Assembly: GCF_023349185.1 (NCBI RefSeq)
Contig: NZ_JAKIKY010000009.1
Span: 124,001-188,000, forward strand
Source: Shewanella aquimarina
GTDB lineage: Bacteria; Pseudomonadota; Gammaproteobacteria; Enterobacterales; Shewanellaceae
Direction of reading: 5' to 3'
Length of the DNA: 64,000 nucleotides
Shown: positions 32,203 through 41,533 of the stretch, piece after piece
Layout of the letters: every line of letters begins with the position of its first letter
Numbering within the stretch: position 1 is the first letter of the stretch
Notes under the pieces: model-generated
Database searches by the model: none
What the model saw: only the letters and a program-made list of their open reading frames with translations
What the model was told of the DNA's origin: nothing
Made by a program: the position numbers and the translations under genes

Positions 32203-33972
32203 ATGAATATTATAAAAGATAAAATAAAGCTTGTTATTTGGGACTTAGATGAAACTTTTTGGAAAGGTACTTTTTCTGAAGAAGGAATAACATACTCACA
32301 AGCTAATCACGAACTAATAATTGAGTTAAGTAAACGCGGAATTGTTAATAGCATATGTTCTAAAAATGATCGTATTGAAATTGAACAGTTTCTAACTGAG
32401 AAAGGACTTTGGGAGTACTTTGTTTTTTCAGAAATAGGCTGGAATCCAAAAGGTAAAGCTGTGAAGTCGATCATTAATGATATGGCTTTGCGAGCAGAAA
32501 ATGTGTTGTTTATAGATGATAATATAGGGAATATTAACGAAGTAATATTTGAAAATCCTAATATTTCAGCTTGTGAACCAAATATTATCGAACAGATTTT
32601 AAGTCATGAATATTTGAAGGGAAAGGATGATAGTAATTTAAGTCGATTATCTCAATATAAAATTTTGGAGAGTAAAAGAAAAGTTTTAAATGATAGAAAC
32701 TTGTCTAATTATGAATTTCTTGTTGATTCAGAAATTAAAGTTAATGTTATTAATGATGTTGAGAGCAATTTAGATAGAGTTCTTGAACTCATAGAGCGAA
32801 CAAATCAGTTAAATTATACAAAAAATAGAGTCACAAAGTATGAATTTTTGAATCAATTAAAAGGTACCGATGTAGTTTCTGGAGTAATCAATGTTACCGA
32901 TAAGTACGGTGATTATGGAATATCTGGATTCTATTTGTTAAAAGGCAATGAGCTAGTACATTTTTTATTTTCCTGTAGAACAATGAATATGGGAATTGAA
33001 AATTGGGTGTATAAATATTTAGGCTGCCCTAAATTGAATGTGGTAGGCGATGTTGCTTCTCAGATTGATGAAAATTGCGACGTAAGTTATATTTCCTTAG
33101 AACATGGTAAATCGAAAAATAAGAAAATAGATCGAGATGGTTTGAAGTATTTGATGATTGGAGGATGCGATTTAGACCAAGTAGTTCACTATTTGCCTGG
33201 TAAGAAGGTTGATACCCAATTCAATTTCGTTAATAGCAAAAACATAAGTGTTCACGGTGAGCATACAGTTTTTTTGAAAAACAAGTTAACAGAAGAAAAT
33301 TTAAATGAACTGAATTCACTAGACATTTATGAAGGGTTTAATGGTAACGATAAGATATATGAAAATAACTGGGATGTTCTTATATATAGTCCGTTAAACG
33401 ATTATAGTCGGGGAATATATAGGTCAAAATCATCAAATTTATTAGTGCCGTTTGATGCTTTTGCGATAGATTGGACAAACCCCGACAGTACCAAAAGTAT
33501 TCCGGCTCACTTGATCGGAGTTAGCGCTGGTTTCTTTGATTATTTTAGAGAAAACTTCATTTATGAAGGAGCTATAACACCTTCAGAGTTTTTTGATAAT
33601 CTAGAAATATTGATATCCATGTTTCCTAACAAGTGCTTTATGTTTTTAACGGGTGCAGAAGTTAATTTGAATCATAAGGTTAAAGATTGGGAGATTGATA
33701 TGCACATAAGGCATAAAGAGATGAATCTTATGCTGGAGAAGTTAAACGAGACTTACAATAACGTACAATTAATTGATGTAAGAAAGTTTGTATTGAGCGA
33801 ATCTCAGGTAACAGATAATATTAGGCATTATATTAAACCGGTATACTCCCAAATTGCCAAAGAGATATGTACCTTAAGCGCGGATAGTACATTGAAACCA
33901 TCAGGTAGATCTTGGGCTGCTTTGAAAAGGGTTATTGGTAAGGTAAATAGAAAAATAATAAATATGACATAA
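32203..33972 (+). CDS. FkbH-like HAD-IIIC protein with C-terminal SGNH-like domain
   Basis: A 589-residue multidomain protein. Residues 1 to about 150 are a HAD-IIIC phosphatase-like domain (DxD at Asp14-Asp16 in WDLDETFW, NPKGKAV, FIDDN). Residues about 165-295 look like the GNAT-like part of FkbH proteins (RTNQLNYTKNR). From about residue 316 a third region starts MIGGCDLDQ and ends TDNIRHYIKPVY, with the outline of an SGNH hydrolase. FkbH proteins load glyceryl groups from bisphosphoglycerate; here a glyceryl or acyl decoration of the sugar is a reasonable guess, not shown. Confidence 0.7.
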   Translation: MNIIKDKIKLVIWDLDETFWKGTFSEEGITYSQANHELIIELSKRGIVNSICSKNDRIEIEQFLTEKGLWEYFVFSEIGWNPKGKAVKSIINDMALRAENVLFIDDNIGNINEVIFENPNISACEPNIIEQILSHEYLKGKDDSNLSRLSQYKILESKRKVLNDRNLSNYEFLVDSEIKVNVINDVESNLDRVLELIERTNQLNYTKNRVTKYEFLNQLKGTDVVSGVINVTDKYGDYGISGFYLLKGNELVHFLFSCRTMNMGIENWVYKYLGCPKLNVVGDVASQIDENCDVSYISLEHGKSKNKKIDRDGLKYLMIGGCDLDQVVHYLPGKKVDTQFNFVNSKNISVHGEHTVFLKNKLTEENLNELNSLDIYEGFNGNDKIYENNWDVLIYSPLNDYSRGIYRSKSSNLLVPFDAFAIDWTNPDSTKSIPAHLIGVSAGFFDYFRENFIYEGAITPSEFFDNLEILISMFPNKCFMFLTGAEVNLNHKVKDWEIDMHIRHKEMNLMLEKLNETYNNVQLIDVRKFVLSESQVTDNIRHYIKPVYSQIAKEICTLSADSTLKPSGRSWAALKRVIGKVNRKIINMT

Positions 33973-34048
33973 GTATTTTTGGCTTGAGATGCAAAAATGA
34001 AGGATATGTTCATGATTGAAGTACTTTAAAGATTAATGTTCTAAATAT

Positions 34049-35275
34049 ATGCTAGCTAATTTAATAAAATATGCTGTTAGCGAAGGGGTTGCAAAATTGG
34101 CCCCTTTTTTCACAACACTTTACGTTGCAAAATTTCTTTCAGTAGAAGATTTTGGTCGATATAGCTTAATTTTTGTTGTTTATGAATTATTTTTTATATT
34201 GATTTCATTTAATATACAAGCAACAACAAGAATAGATTTCTTTAAAGTGTCTAAAGTAAAGTTTTTAAGGACTAAGCGTGAACATCTTATTATATGTTTT
34301 TTCTTAGCTTTATTATTGCTTGTACTCTCAATCTTTGTGGCCTTTGAGTATCTTTATGTATTGTCTATATTGATTTTTTCATCTTTAATGAGATGTATTT
34401 CTGTATTTCAATTAGCAATATATCAATGTGAAAAAAAAGCATCTAAATACGTAATATCAAATTTGTCATTTACTATAAGTTTGTCTTTTTTTACTTTAAT
34501 GTTTGTTTATTTGAATTATGGCTACTTAAGTTGGCTATATGGACTGATATTTGCTAGCTTTACACAGTTATTGATTAGTTGTTATTTGTTTGGTTTGTCT
34601 AGAACTTTGTTATATTTGTCTTTCTGTAGATTGAAAATTAGCTTTAGTTCATTTAAATCTACATTTATAGTGGCGTTTCTTTTTCTGCCACAAGCCTTGG
34701 GATGGTGGTTAAAACTTGGGGCGGACCGGTGGATTATTGATGGTAAAGTCGGTACTGCAATTCTTGGGGAGTACTCGTTAGCATTTCAATTTTCTTCAGC
34801 GTTACTTATAGCTGCAACAGTGATCAATTTGGTTTTAGTGCCAGAAATTAACTTGAGCCTAAAAAGTGGCAATTTCAATAGGGTTAGATTTTTATTATTT
34901 CCTGCTGTTTTATTCTTGTTGTTTTTATCTTTTTTGATTTATTTTGTTGCAAGTGAAATAATTGAAAACATCTATGGTAATGATTATATTGGTAGCTTAT
35001 TCTATTTAAAATTGTTGATGTTTCCTTTCTTAGTTCAATCATTGATTCTCGTTTTTGGTAATGTTCTTTATTACTTTTCTAAGGGAGCATATATGGCAAA
35101 AATCATACTGATTGCTTTTACAGTCCAAATCATGATTAATTTTACTTTTGTTGGAGTTTTTGGTGTAGCAGGTATGATTATTACTTCCTTAGTCGCCAAC
35201 CTTATTGTGTTTACTCTAATTGTCATTAAATCTAAGCGAGAAATGACTATTGTGACTTACGGTCGGTTGTTTTGA
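34049..35275 (+). CDS. wzx: Wzx-like oligosaccharide flippase
   Basis: A 408-residue, very hydrophobic protein with about 11-12 membrane helices and the family opening FTTLYVAKFLSVEDFGRYSL. This is the polysaccharide_synt/MATE-like Wzx type, which flips lipid-linked repeat units to the periplasm. It is adjacent to a Wzy-like gene, and a Wzz-type gene is in the same locus, so the locus uses the Wzx/Wzy route. The coding sequence is strongly A/T-rich. Confidence 0.88.
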   Translation: MLANLIKYAVSEGVAKLAPFFTTLYVAKFLSVEDFGRYSLIFVVYELFFILISFNIQATTRIDFFKVSKVKFLRTKREHLIICFFLALLLLVLSIFVAFEYLYVLSILIFSSLMRCISVFQLAIYQCEKKASKYVISNLSFTISLSFFTLMFVYLNYGYLSWLYGLIFASFTQLLISCYLFGLSRTLLYLSFCRLKISFSSFKSTFIVAFLFLPQALGWWLKLGADRWIIDGKVGTAILGEYSLAFQFSSALLIAATVINLVLVPEINLSLKSGNFNRVRFLLFPAVLFLLFLSFLIYFVASEIIENIYGNDYIGSLFYLKLLMFPFLVQSLILVFGNVLYYFSKGAYMAKIILIAFTVQIMINFTFVGVFGVAGMIITSLVANLIVFTLIVIKSKREMTIVTYGRLF

Positions 35276-35295
35276 CACATTGAGTAGAGTTTATT

Positions 35296-36471
35296 TTGAA
35301 AATTTCGAACTTAGAATTATTTGCTTTTCAATTGTTTATTTTTGTTGTTGTAGTCAGTTATTCTTGGACTCCTATTGCACTGTTCAGCATACCTATATTT
35401 TCTATGGTTGCATTTGCTGCTATTAGGATTAAGCTGATTAATCATATATTCCTATCTTACGTTATTTTGTTACTGTTAATCGTTTATACTTTACAGCATC
35501 AAACGATATATATAGAGTGGGCTAGAAATATATTGTTTGTTCCTTTGGTTATTGTTTCTTATATATTGGGTGATTGGTTGGCTAAGGCTGAATGTAATAT
35601 AAGGCCTATAGCAGTTTGTTTTTTCTTATCATCGTTGCTTGTTGTCATATATACTTTTTTGGTTTCTATTCCTTCAGATTTGGCTTTGTTTATTGGAGAA
35701 AGAAGAGGTTATATGGCAAGAGAGTACCTATTGTTTGGGCGCTTTTTTGATTTTTCTTTGGGTGTTACTCATTTAAATCTTTATATAAACTTTTGTGTAG
35801 TAATAATTTTTGCGACAATGATTAACGTTGGGGTTAAAAAAATATATGTGTTGGGGCTGTTGCTCCTATTAACTTTGGGGTTGTTAACACAGTCAAGGTC
35901 TCCTGCATTATTTTTCATAATTATACTTTTTGGCTATTTAATATATCTGTTTCAAGTCACAAATAAAAAGACTACATATCTAATATTCACTGTTTTTGTT
36001 TTTTTGTCTTTGGCTTTAATTCTATCACCATTATTTTTGTTTTCGGATGTTTTTTCTTCGTCAAGGTTCTCTGCTGAAGGAATGACAGATGTTTCTAGAC
36101 TAATATTTTTTGCAAAGGGTTGGGAACATATGACATCTGAGCCTTGGGGGAATTCTTTGCTATATACAGATCCCAAAATGCCATTGTTAAATTATCATAA
36201 CACCTTTTTGTCTATAGGAAATCGTATAGCTTATCCAGCATTTTACATATTTATTTTTCTTTTTGTTGTTTCTTTTGTTCATATTAAAAGGATTACTGAT
36301 GCCAAACGGAAGTTTGCGTTGTATTTATTGTTGTATTTTTGTTTTCATAATTTCATGATCGAAGATGTAATTAAATTCGATGCTTTTGTTTTGTTCGTTT
36401 TTTTAGTTCTCGCTACATATGTGAGAAGAGTTTCTTATATAGAAAAAAGGTTTGCTGATGCAATTGGATAA
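35296..36471 (+). CDS. wzy: Wzy-like O-antigen/capsule polymerase
   Basis: A 391-residue protein with about ten membrane helices and little else recognisable, as expected of Wzy. A periplasmic loop near residues 255-300 holds GMTDVSRLIFFAKGWEHM and LNYHNTFLSIG, a pattern shared with the O-antigen ligase/polymerase (Wzy_C) family. It starts at TTG (MKISNLELFAFQL). The 3' end overlaps the following transferase gene. Call is by topology, loop motif and location between Wzx and a transferase. Confidence 0.8.
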   Translation: MKISNLELFAFQLFIFVVVVSYSWTPIALFSIPIFSMVAFAAIRIKLINHIFLSYVILLLLIVYTLQHQTIYIEWARNILFVPLVIVSYILGDWLAKAECNIRPIAVCFFLSSLLVVIYTFLVSIPSDLALFIGERRGYMAREYLLFGRFFDFSLGVTHLNLYINFCVVIIFATMINVGVKKIYVLGLLLLLTLGLLTQSRSPALFFIIILFGYLIYLFQVTNKKTTYLIFTVFVFLSLALILSPLFLFSDVFSSSRFSAEGMTDVSRLIFFAKGWEHMTSEPWGNSLLYTDPKMPLLNYHNTFLSIGNRIAYPAFYIFIFLFVVSFVHIKRITDAKRKFALYLLLYFCFHNFMIEDVIKFDAFVLFVFLVLATYVRRVSYIEKRFADAIG

Positions 36472-37321
36472 GAGAACTGTGCCAGTTGATATACTCACTG
36501 CTAATTTTAACAACAATAACTATTTAGATGATTTTTTTAATAGTATCTATCAATCATCTGTTTTACCTCACCGTATTATATTTGTAGATGATAAATCTAC
36601 AGATAATTCTTTAGCTACTGTTGGCCGTTGGTTACTTAAGCTTCCGCAAATTTTCGTCGTAGAGCTAAGTGAAAATGTTGGTTTTGCCAATGCCCTAAAT
36701 GAAGGCTGTAAGCATATTGCTTCTGAGTATGTTGTTAGAATTGATCCTGATGACATTATGGGTGTTGATAGACTTGAAAAGCAGTATGATTTTATTTCTA
36801 ATCATGACGTTGATGTTTTAGGTAGTAATGTTAGCTATTTTTTAGACGGAGAAGCGCAAGATATTACTAACTCTAAGTTTCCGTTAACTCACTCGGAGAT
36901 CTCTTCTAGGTATCAAGAAGGTAGCCATGGAGTATGTCATGGTGCAGTCATATTCAGAAGTATGTGCTTAAAGGTCGAACAGTATAGACAAGAGTATGTA
37001 CCTGCGGAAGAATATGATATTTTCTCGCGATTGTTAAAAAGAGGTTTTAAATTTAGTAATTTAGAGGAGGCTTTTACTCGAGTTAGGATTCACTCCGGAA
37101 GTGTATCTAATGATATGCCATACTCAACAATTGAAAAGACTTTCAAATTGAGGTATTTGATTTGGGGGTGTAAAACTAATCGCTTTATAGTTTTAAAAGA
37201 ATATATTGTTAGGAATTATTATCGTAAATATCTCTTTTGCACCGGTGTTAAACGATATTTATTTTTGGTCATTGCTTCAATTTTCAAGCCTATGGCAGTA
37301 ATTAGAAGGTTTTTTAAGTGA
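36458..37321 (+). CDS. glycosyltransferase family 2
   Basis: A 287-residue GT2 glycosyltransferase. The N-terminus reads VPVDILTANFNNNNYLDDF, with FVDDKSTDNSLATVGRW and a DPDD acid cluster (RIDPDDIMGVDRL) that fits the metal-binding motif. ATG at 36458, with AAAGG seven bases before it, is inside the last codons of wzy. The next gene overlaps its stop, so the genes are coupled. Confidence 0.86.
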   Translation: MQLDKRTVPVDILTANFNNNNYLDDFFNSIYQSSVLPHRIIFVDDKSTDNSLATVGRWLLKLPQIFVVELSENVGFANALNEGCKHIASEYVVRIDPDDIMGVDRLEKQYDFISNHDVDVLGSNVSYFLDGEAQDITNSKFPLTHSEISSRYQEGSHGVCHGAVIFRSMCLKVEQYRQEYVPAEEYDIFSRLLKRGFKFSNLEEAFTRVRIHSGSVSNDMPYSTIEKTFKLRYLIWGCKTNRFIVLKEYIVRNYYRKYLFCTGVKRYLFLVIASIFKPMAVIRRFFK

Positions 37322-38133
37322 ATTCTGATATAATGAAAGAACGTATTAAGAAAATTATCTACAATAATAAAGCTCTTTATAGTCGTTATGATAAGGGTTT
37401 TTCTTTTGGCTGTAGTGATTTTAGTAAATTAAAAGATAAATTCAAAGGGGAACGGGCGTTTATTGTAGGTAATGGCCCGTCATTAAATAAACATGATTTA
37501 TCACTATTAAAAAATGAGTATTCCTTTGCTGTAAATGGTATTTTTTACAAGACAGAAAGTGAAGGGTATAGACCAACTTTTTATGTTGTCGAAGACCGTC
37601 ACGTTATGCTTGATAACGTAGATAAAATAAATGCCTTTGAAGCTCGATATAAATTTTTTCCTGTTGATTACAAGAGTCAGTTAAAAAACAAGAAAAACTG
37701 TTGGTTTTTCCGTATGGATAAGGGCTATTATAATAAAACAAGTCCTTATTTTGCAATACCTAGGTTTTCTGCTGATATGAATGATAAACTATATTGTGGC
37801 CAAAGTGTTACAATGATTAATCTGCAAATAGCTTATTATTTAGGTTTTAGTGAGATTTATTTGATTGGAATGGACCATTCTTATCATATTCCAAGTGATG
37901 CTGATGTTGCAGGAGAAGAAATAACTTCTAATTCGGATGATCCCAATCACTTTCATCCTGAATATTTTGGAAAAGGGAAAAAGTGGCATGATCCACATTT
38001 AGATAGAGTTGAGAGAACATACTCTTACTTTAAACTTGCATATGAATCTCAAGGACGGAAAATTTATAATGCTACTGTAGGTGGCAATTTAGAAGTTTTC
38101 GAAAGAGTAGATTATTATGGCTTGTTTAAATAA
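37318..38133 (+). CDS. DUF115 (MptE-like) protein, possible transferase
   Basis: A 271-residue protein of the DUF115/MptE-like family, with the hallmark FIVGNGPSLNKHDLSLL near residue 50 and AVNGIFYK after it. The same family includes Maf proteins, which transfer pseudaminic/legionaminic-type sugars to flagellin, so it could use the CMP-activated product of the upstream genes. It starts at GTG overlapping the previous stop, with AGAAGG eight bases before; an ATG 15 bp downstream is also possible. The activity here is inference. Confidence 0.75.
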   Translation: MNSDIMKERIKKIIYNNKALYSRYDKGFSFGCSDFSKLKDKFKGERAFIVGNGPSLNKHDLSLLKNEYSFAVNGIFYKTESEGYRPTFYVVEDRHVMLDNVDKINAFEARYKFFPVDYKSQLKNKKNCWFFRMDKGYYNKTSPYFAIPRFSADMNDKLYCGQSVTMINLQIAYYLGFSEIYLIGMDHSYHIPSDADVAGEEITSNSDDPNHFHPEYFGKGKKWHDPHLDRVERTYSYFKLAYESQGRKIYNATVGGNLEVFERVDYYGLFK

Positions 38134-38157
38134 CTAATTATAGATGAGACGGTTTTA

Positions 38158-39222
38158 ATGTTATTTTTAATTACGGGTGGGGCTGGTTTTATTGGGTCAG
38201 CTGTTATTCGACATATAATACAGAATACAGAGCATAGTGTTATTAATATTGATGCATTGACTTATGCTGGTAACTTAGAGTCTTTGTCTTTAGTTGATGA
38301 TTGTGAACGCTATTTTTTTGAGCGGGTAAATATCTGTGACTCATGCGAGTTAGAACGAATATTCTCTGAGTACAAGCCTGACGCAGTGATGCATTTGGCT
38401 GCAGAGTCACACGTAGACAGATCAATAGATGGACCTGCAACATTTATTGAAACCAATATCGTAGGGACATACACCCTACTTGAAGCTAGCCGTTCTTATT
38501 GGAATTCTCTTGAGCCTGTTGCCAAGAAGGCATTTCGCTTTCACCACATTTCTACCGACGAAGTCTACGGTGATTTGGAAGGCACTGATGATTTGTTCAC
38601 CGAAAAAACGTCTTATGAACCATCTAGTCCGTATTCTGCTTCTAAAGCGTCAAGTGATCACTTAGTCCGTGCATGGCATCGTACATACGGTTTACCAACC
38701 ATTGTAACTAATTGCTCAAACAATTACGGTCCTTATCATTTCCCTGAAAAGCTCATCCCTCTGATGATTCTCAATGCGTTAGATGGTAAACCGCTGCCAG
38801 TGTATGGTGATGGTATGCAGATTCGAGATTGGCTGTTTGTTGAAGACCATGCTCGCGCACTGTATAAAGTTGTAACCGAAGGTGTGGTCGGCGAAACCTA
38901 TAACATTGGTGGCCATAACGAAAAATCCAACATTGAGGTGGTGAAAACCATTTGTTCATTGCTTGAAGAACTGGTGCCGAATAAGCCACTAGGGGTTGCT
39001 CAATATCGAGACTTGATCACTTACGTAAAAGACCGCCCAGGACACGATGTGCGCTACGCGATTGATGCGGCGAAAATTGAACGTGAGCTAGGTTGGAAGC
39101 CGCAGGAAACGTTTGAAAGTGGTATTCGTAAAACCGTGGAATGGTACTTGAATAACACTTCATGGTGGAGCCGCGTATTAGATGGATCATACAGCAAAGA
39201 ACGTCTAGGGGCTGGAGAGTAA
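38158..39222 (+). CDS. rmlB: RmlB, dTDP-glucose 4,6-dehydratase
   Basis: RmlB converts dTDP-glucose to dTDP-4-keto-6-deoxyglucose, the second step to dTDP-L-rhamnose. The 354-residue protein has [26 protein letters not shown], the [10 protein letters not shown] catalytic Asp-Glu and [10 protein letters not shown], the Tyr-Lys pair. It leads a tight rmlB-rmlA-rmlD-rmlC run with gaps under 12 bp. Base composition rises again here relative to the preceding A/T-rich block. Confidence 0.97.
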   Translation: MLFLITGGAGFIGSAVIRHIIQNTEHSVINIDALTYAGNLESLSLVDDCERYFFERVNICDSCELERIFSEYKPDAVMHLAAESHVDRSIDGPATFIETNIVGTYTLLEASRSYWNSLEPVAKKAFRFHHISTDEVYGDLEGTDDLFTEKTSYEPSSPYSASKASSDHLVRAWHRTYGLPTIVTNCSNNYGPYHFPEKLIPLMILNALDGKPLPVYGDGMQIRDWLFVEDHARALYKVVTEGVVGETYNIGGHNEKSNIEVVKTICSLLEELVPNKPLGVAQYRDLITYVKDRPGHDVRYAIDAAKIERELGWKPQETFESGIRKTVEWYLNNTSWWSRVLDGSYSKERLGAGE

Positions 39223-39225
39223 GGA

Positions 39226-40095
39226 ATGAAAGGGATTATTCTGGCTGGTGGTTCTGGTACGCGCTTATATCCAATTACGCGTGGTGTTTCTAAACAACTT
39301 CTACCTGTATACGACAAACCGATGATCTATTACCCGCTGTCAACACTGATGTTGGCAGGTATTCGTGATATTTTGATTATTACAACTGCTGAAGATAACG
39401 ATAGCTTCAAACGTTTGTTAGGTAATGGCCAAGATTTTGGCATTAATTTGCAATATGCTGTGCAGCCAAGTCCTGATGGTTTAGCGCAAGCTTTTTTAAT
39501 TGGTGAAGATTTTATTGGGGACGACAGCGTTTGCTTAGTGCTGGGTGACAATATTTTCTACGGCCAGTCATTTAGCCAACAATTAAAGCGTGCCTGCGAA
39601 CTTAGTACCCAAGGGGCGGCAACAGTATTTGGCTATCAAGTGAAAGACCCAGAGCGTTTTGGTGTGGTGGAATTTGATGAAAGCATGGTGGCGGTATCTA
39701 TAGAAGAGAAACCACTTGAGCCAAAATCCAACTATGCAGTCACCGGTTTGTATTTTTACGATAACCGAGTAGTGGATATGGCAAAGCAAGTTAAACCTTC
39801 TGATCGCGGAGAACTTGAGATCACTACTCTTAATGAAATGTATCTCAATGACGGCTCGCTGAATGTGGAGCTATTAGGTCGTGGTTTTGCATGGCTGGAT
39901 ACCGGTACTCACGAGAGTTTACATGAGGCATCTTCGTTTGTGCAGACCATTGAAAATGTGCAAGGCCTAAAAATTGCTTGTTTAGAAGAAATTGCATGGC
40001 GCAATGGCTGGCTATCAAATGACGAGCTAATGACTATTGCCAAGCCGATGCTGAAAAACGCTTATGGTCATTATTTACAGTCGTTAATTAAGTAG
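39226..40095 (+). CDS. rmlA: RmlA, glucose-1-phosphate thymidylyltransferase (copy 1)
   Basis: RmlA joins glucose-1-phosphate to dTTP, the first step to dTDP-rhamnose. The intact 289-residue protein has [20 protein letters not shown] at the start, then [16 protein letters not shown] and the C-terminal [13 protein letters not shown] second rmlA at 46286 is frameshifted, so this copy is probably the functional one. It starts 3 bp after the rmlB stop. Confidence 0.97.
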   Translation: MKGIILAGGSGTRLYPITRGVSKQLLPVYDKPMIYYPLSTLMLAGIRDILIITTAEDNDSFKRLLGNGQDFGINLQYAVQPSPDGLAQAFLIGEDFIGDDSVCLVLGDNIFYGQSFSQQLKRACELSTQGAATVFGYQVKDPERFGVVEFDESMVAVSIEEKPLEPKSNYAVTGLYFYDNRVVDMAKQVKPSDRGELEITTLNEMYLNDGSLNVELLGRGFAWLDTGTHESLHEASSFVQTIENVQGLKIACLEEIAWRNGWLSNDELMTIAKPMLKNAYGHYLQSLIK

Positions 40096-40106
40096 CAGGG
40101 TACGTG

Positions 40107-40979
40107 ATGAAAGTATTAATTACCGGGTGTAACGGCCAAGTGGGTCACTGCTTGACAGAGCGTTTAACCAAGCAAGCAGAAGTACTGGCGTTAGATTATG
40201 AAGGATTAGACATTACTGATCATGACGCGGTGTTAAATACTGTGGCGGAGTTTCAACCCAATTATATTATTAATGCTGCTGCACACACAGCAGTTGACCG
40301 TGCTGAACAAGAAGTTGAGCTTTCGTATGCGATTAACCGCGATGGGCCAAGTTATTTAGCAAAAGCGGCAAAAGAGTGTGGCGCGGTGATGCTGCACATT
40401 TCTACCGACTATGTGTTTGATGGTATGGGCGATAAGCCTTATCAAGAAAGCGACAGTACCGAACCTCAAGGTATTTATGGGCAAAGCAAACTGGCGGGTG
40501 AGCAAGCCGTCGCAGAAAGCTGCCCTGAGCATTTGATTTTACGTACCGCTTGGGTATTTGGTGAACACGGCAATAACTTTGTAAAAACCATGCTGCGCTT
40601 AGCACAATGCCGTGATGAACTGAGCATTGTAGGCGACCAGTTCGGTGGCCCAACCTATGCGGGTGATATTGCCGATGCATTGATTACAATGGTGCAACAT
40701 CTAGAGCAAGGTAAGCAAGCCAAGTGGGGGGTTTATCACTTTTCTGGTATGCCTTACGCCAGTTGGTTTGATTTTGCCAGCGCAATATTTCAAGTCGCAG
40801 AGCGGCGTGAGTTGCTCACCGGACAACCTAAGCTTTCGGCAATTCCAACTTCAGCCTACCCAACCCCGGCCAAACGTCCTGCAAATTCTCGCCTAGATTG
40901 CAGAAGAATAGAAAATCAGTTTGGTATTAAGCCAAGTGATTGGAATGCCGCATTAAACAATATTCATGCTTATAAGTAA
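40107..40979 (+). CDS. rmlD: RmlD, dTDP-4-dehydrorhamnose reductase
   Basis: RmlD makes dTDP-L-rhamnose in the final step. It is 290 residues from the ATG at 40107 (GTG three bases earlier is also in frame). The cofactor motif GCNGQVGHCL, the STDYVFDG segment and the YGQSKLAGE Tyr-Lys pair are all present. It lies within the rml run. Confidence 0.96.
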   Translation: MKVLITGCNGQVGHCLTERLTKQAEVLALDYEGLDITDHDAVLNTVAEFQPNYIINAAAHTAVDRAEQEVELSYAINRDGPSYLAKAAKECGAVMLHISTDYVFDGMGDKPYQESDSTEPQGIYGQSKLAGEQAVAESCPEHLILRTAWVFGEHGNNFVKTMLRLAQCRDELSIVGDQFGGPTYAGDIADALITMVQHLEQGKQAKWGVYHFSGMPYASWFDFASAIFQVAERRELLTGQPKLSAIPTSAYPTPAKRPANSRLDCRRIENQFGIKPSDWNAALNNIHAYK

Positions 40980-40987
40980 TTAAAATT

Positions 40988-41533
40988 ATGAAAGTTATTG
41001 ATACTAAAATTCCTGACGTAAAAATTATTGAGCCAACTGTGTTTGGTGACGAACGTGGTTTCTTTATGGAAACATGGAACCAAAAGCGTTTTGAAGAGTT
41101 AGTGACAGGTAAGCCAACTCAATTTGTGCAAGACAACCATTCAAAATCGAAAAAGGGCATTTTGCGAGGGTTGCATTACCAAACTGAAAACACCCAAGGC
41201 AAATTGGTGCGTGTGATTTCTGGTGAAGTGTTTGATGTGGCGGTGGACATTCGCAAAGGTTCACCTACCTTTGGTCAATGGGTGGGGGTGTACCTTTCAG
41301 CAGAAAACAAACGCCAGTTATGGGTTCCAGAAGGTTTCGCTCATGGTTTCCATGTTACGAGTGACGAAGCAGAGTTCGTATATAAATGTACAGATTATTA
41401 TAACCCTAAGGCTGAACATTCTATTGTCTGGAACGATAGTGATATCGGCATCGATTGGCCGCTTAACGAAGCACCTCTATTGTCTGAAAAAGATAAGCTT
41501 GGGGAAAAATTCATAGATACAGTAGGTTTATAA
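40988..41533 (+). CDS. rmlC: RmlC, dTDP-4-dehydrorhamnose 3,5-epimerase
   Basis: RmlC epimerises the 3 and 5 positions before the RmlD step. The 181-residue cupin protein has VFGDERGFFMETWNQKRF, the HxxxK-type catalytic His in RGLHYQTEN, and WVPEGFAHGFHV. Its stop overlaps the next start by one base (TAATG). With it the locus has a full dTDP-L-rhamnose pathway. Confidence 0.96.
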   Translation: MKVIDTKIPDVKIIEPTVFGDERGFFMETWNQKRFEELVTGKPTQFVQDNHSKSKKGILRGLHYQTENTQGKLVRVISGEVFDVAVDIRKGSPTFGQWVGVYLSAENKRQLWVPEGFAHGFHVTSDEAEFVYKCTDYYNPKAEHSIVWNDSDIGIDWPLNEAPLLSEKDKLGEKFIDTVGL

